A stretch of 29,769 nucleotides of DNA from DATKNA01 sp035541595 (lineage in GTDB: Bacteria; Actinomycetota; Actinomycetes; Actinomycetales; Kineosporiaceae), in assembly GCA_035541595.1 (NCBI GenBank), contig DATKNA010000125.1:1-29769 (forward strand). The letters are read 5' to 3'. Of the stretch, positions 29,358-29,769 are shown one piece after another; the first letter of the stretch is position 1, and each line of letters starts with the position of its first letter. Position numbers and translations under genes: made by a program. The notes beneath the pieces are model-generated. The model saw only the letters and a list, made by a program, of their open reading frames with translations, did not search any database and was not told the origin of the DNA.

Positions 29358-29769
29358 TGCACCCGCATCGGGGGCTTGGTTCGGCGCCGGGCGATCCACC
29401 AGCCGATAGCCGGCCCCACGGACGGTCTCGATCCGGTCGTGCCCCAGTTTGCGTCGCAGATAGCGCACGTACACGTCGACGACGTTGGACCCCGGGTCGA
29501 AGTCGTACCCCCAGACCCGGCTCAGCAGCTGCTCCCGGGACAGCACCTGCCCGGGATGCCGTAGGAAGACCTCGAGCAGGGTGAACTCGCGGGCGGACAG
29601 CTCGACGGTCCGTTCGGCCGTCGCCGCCCGGCGGGTCCGGAGGTCCAGGGCGAGGTCGCGGTAGCGCAGCACCGTCGCCTCGGGGGCGCGCGCCTCGTCC
29701 CGCAGCCGCAGCCGGATCCGGGCGAGGAGCTCCTCGAACCGGAAGGGCTTGGCCATGTAGTCGTCGGCG
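29355..29769 (-). CDS. OmpR/PhoB-family response regulator, C-terminal part
   Basis: The gene runs off the right edge; 138 codons remain. It begins in the last part of the receiver domain with ADDYMAKPF, where Lys of KPF is the conserved receiver lysine. The DNA-binding winged helix follows: LSAREFTLLEVFLRHPGQVL, then SREQLLSRVWGYDF, VDVYVRYLRRKLG and the wing IETVRGAGYRL. The ATG in ADDYM is internal, not a start. It lies 96 bp ahead of the coiled-coil/ApbE/FRD genes on the same strand, so it probably controls them in response to a sensor kinase outside the window. Confidence 0.93.
   Translation of the reverse strand, partial: ADDYMAKPFRFEELLARIRLRLRDEARAPEATVLRYRDLALDLRTRRAATAERTVELSAREFTLLEVFLRHPGQVLSREQLLSRVWGYDFDPGSNVVDVYVRYLRRKLGHDRIETVRGAGYRLVDRPAPNQAPDAGA

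Overview
The window is very GC-rich, with codon third positions almost all G or C, Shine-Dalgarno sequences of the AGGAGG type, some probably leaderless starts, and many ATGA, GTGA or TGATG gene overlaps. With a LytR-CpsA-Psr protein, a deazaflavin (F420)-type nitroreductase, a GT87 mannosyl/arabinosyltransferase-like protein, a GT39 and a QsdR-type regulator, this points to a chromosomal segment of an actinobacterium. Pseudonocardiales or a relative is likely, but I cannot name the genus. No transposase, integrase, phage gene or CRISPR array is visible.

Left part (1-9.7 kb): the start of a minus-strand winged-helix regulator, then plus-strand metabolic genes. These are a methyltransferase, aldose 1-epimerase, a four-helix membrane protein, a short-chain dehydrogenase and an AceE-like thiamine-diphosphate enzyme. 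A small minus-strand membrane protein follows, then a coupled pair of a GT2-GtrA fusion and a GT39 membrane glycosyltransferase whose C-terminal part carries a Gly/Phe-rich tract.

Middle (9.7-16.3 kb): a strong hairpin closes the glycosyltransferase pair. It is followed by a yybP-ykoY (Mn2+) riboswitch leading into a Ca2+/cation antiporter, which suggests manganese export. Next is a polyhydroxyalkanoate operon: a QsdR/TetR-type regulator behind a cluster of TGCAA half-sites, a small PhaE/phasin-like coiled-coil protein, a class III-size PHA synthase and a PhaB-like reductase. A PAS-PAS-LuxR regulator and a beta-carbonic anhydrase follow.

Right-middle (16.3-24.9 kb): a minus-strand pair of NAD kinase and GT87 protein is divergent from a plus-strand run of DDN-family oxidoreductase, DUF445 protein, histidine phosphatase and a GAF/degenerate-GGDEF protein. 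That run meets a minus-strand, multi-helix LCP ligase at a shared bidirectional terminator. A tRNA-Ser(GCU) gene with its own promoter and terminator comes next.

Right end (24.9-29.8 kb): a tightly packed minus-strand operon resembles flavin-based extracytoplasmic electron-transfer loci. In transcription order it has an OmpR-type response regulator (cut by the window end), two small exported coiled-coil low-complexity proteins, an ApbE flavin transferase, a four-histidine ferric-reductase-like membrane protein, a NuoF-like protein and a three-cysteine ferredoxin. No recognisable FMN-binding substrate domain is present, so what ApbE flavinylates is open. This is the most interesting system in the window.
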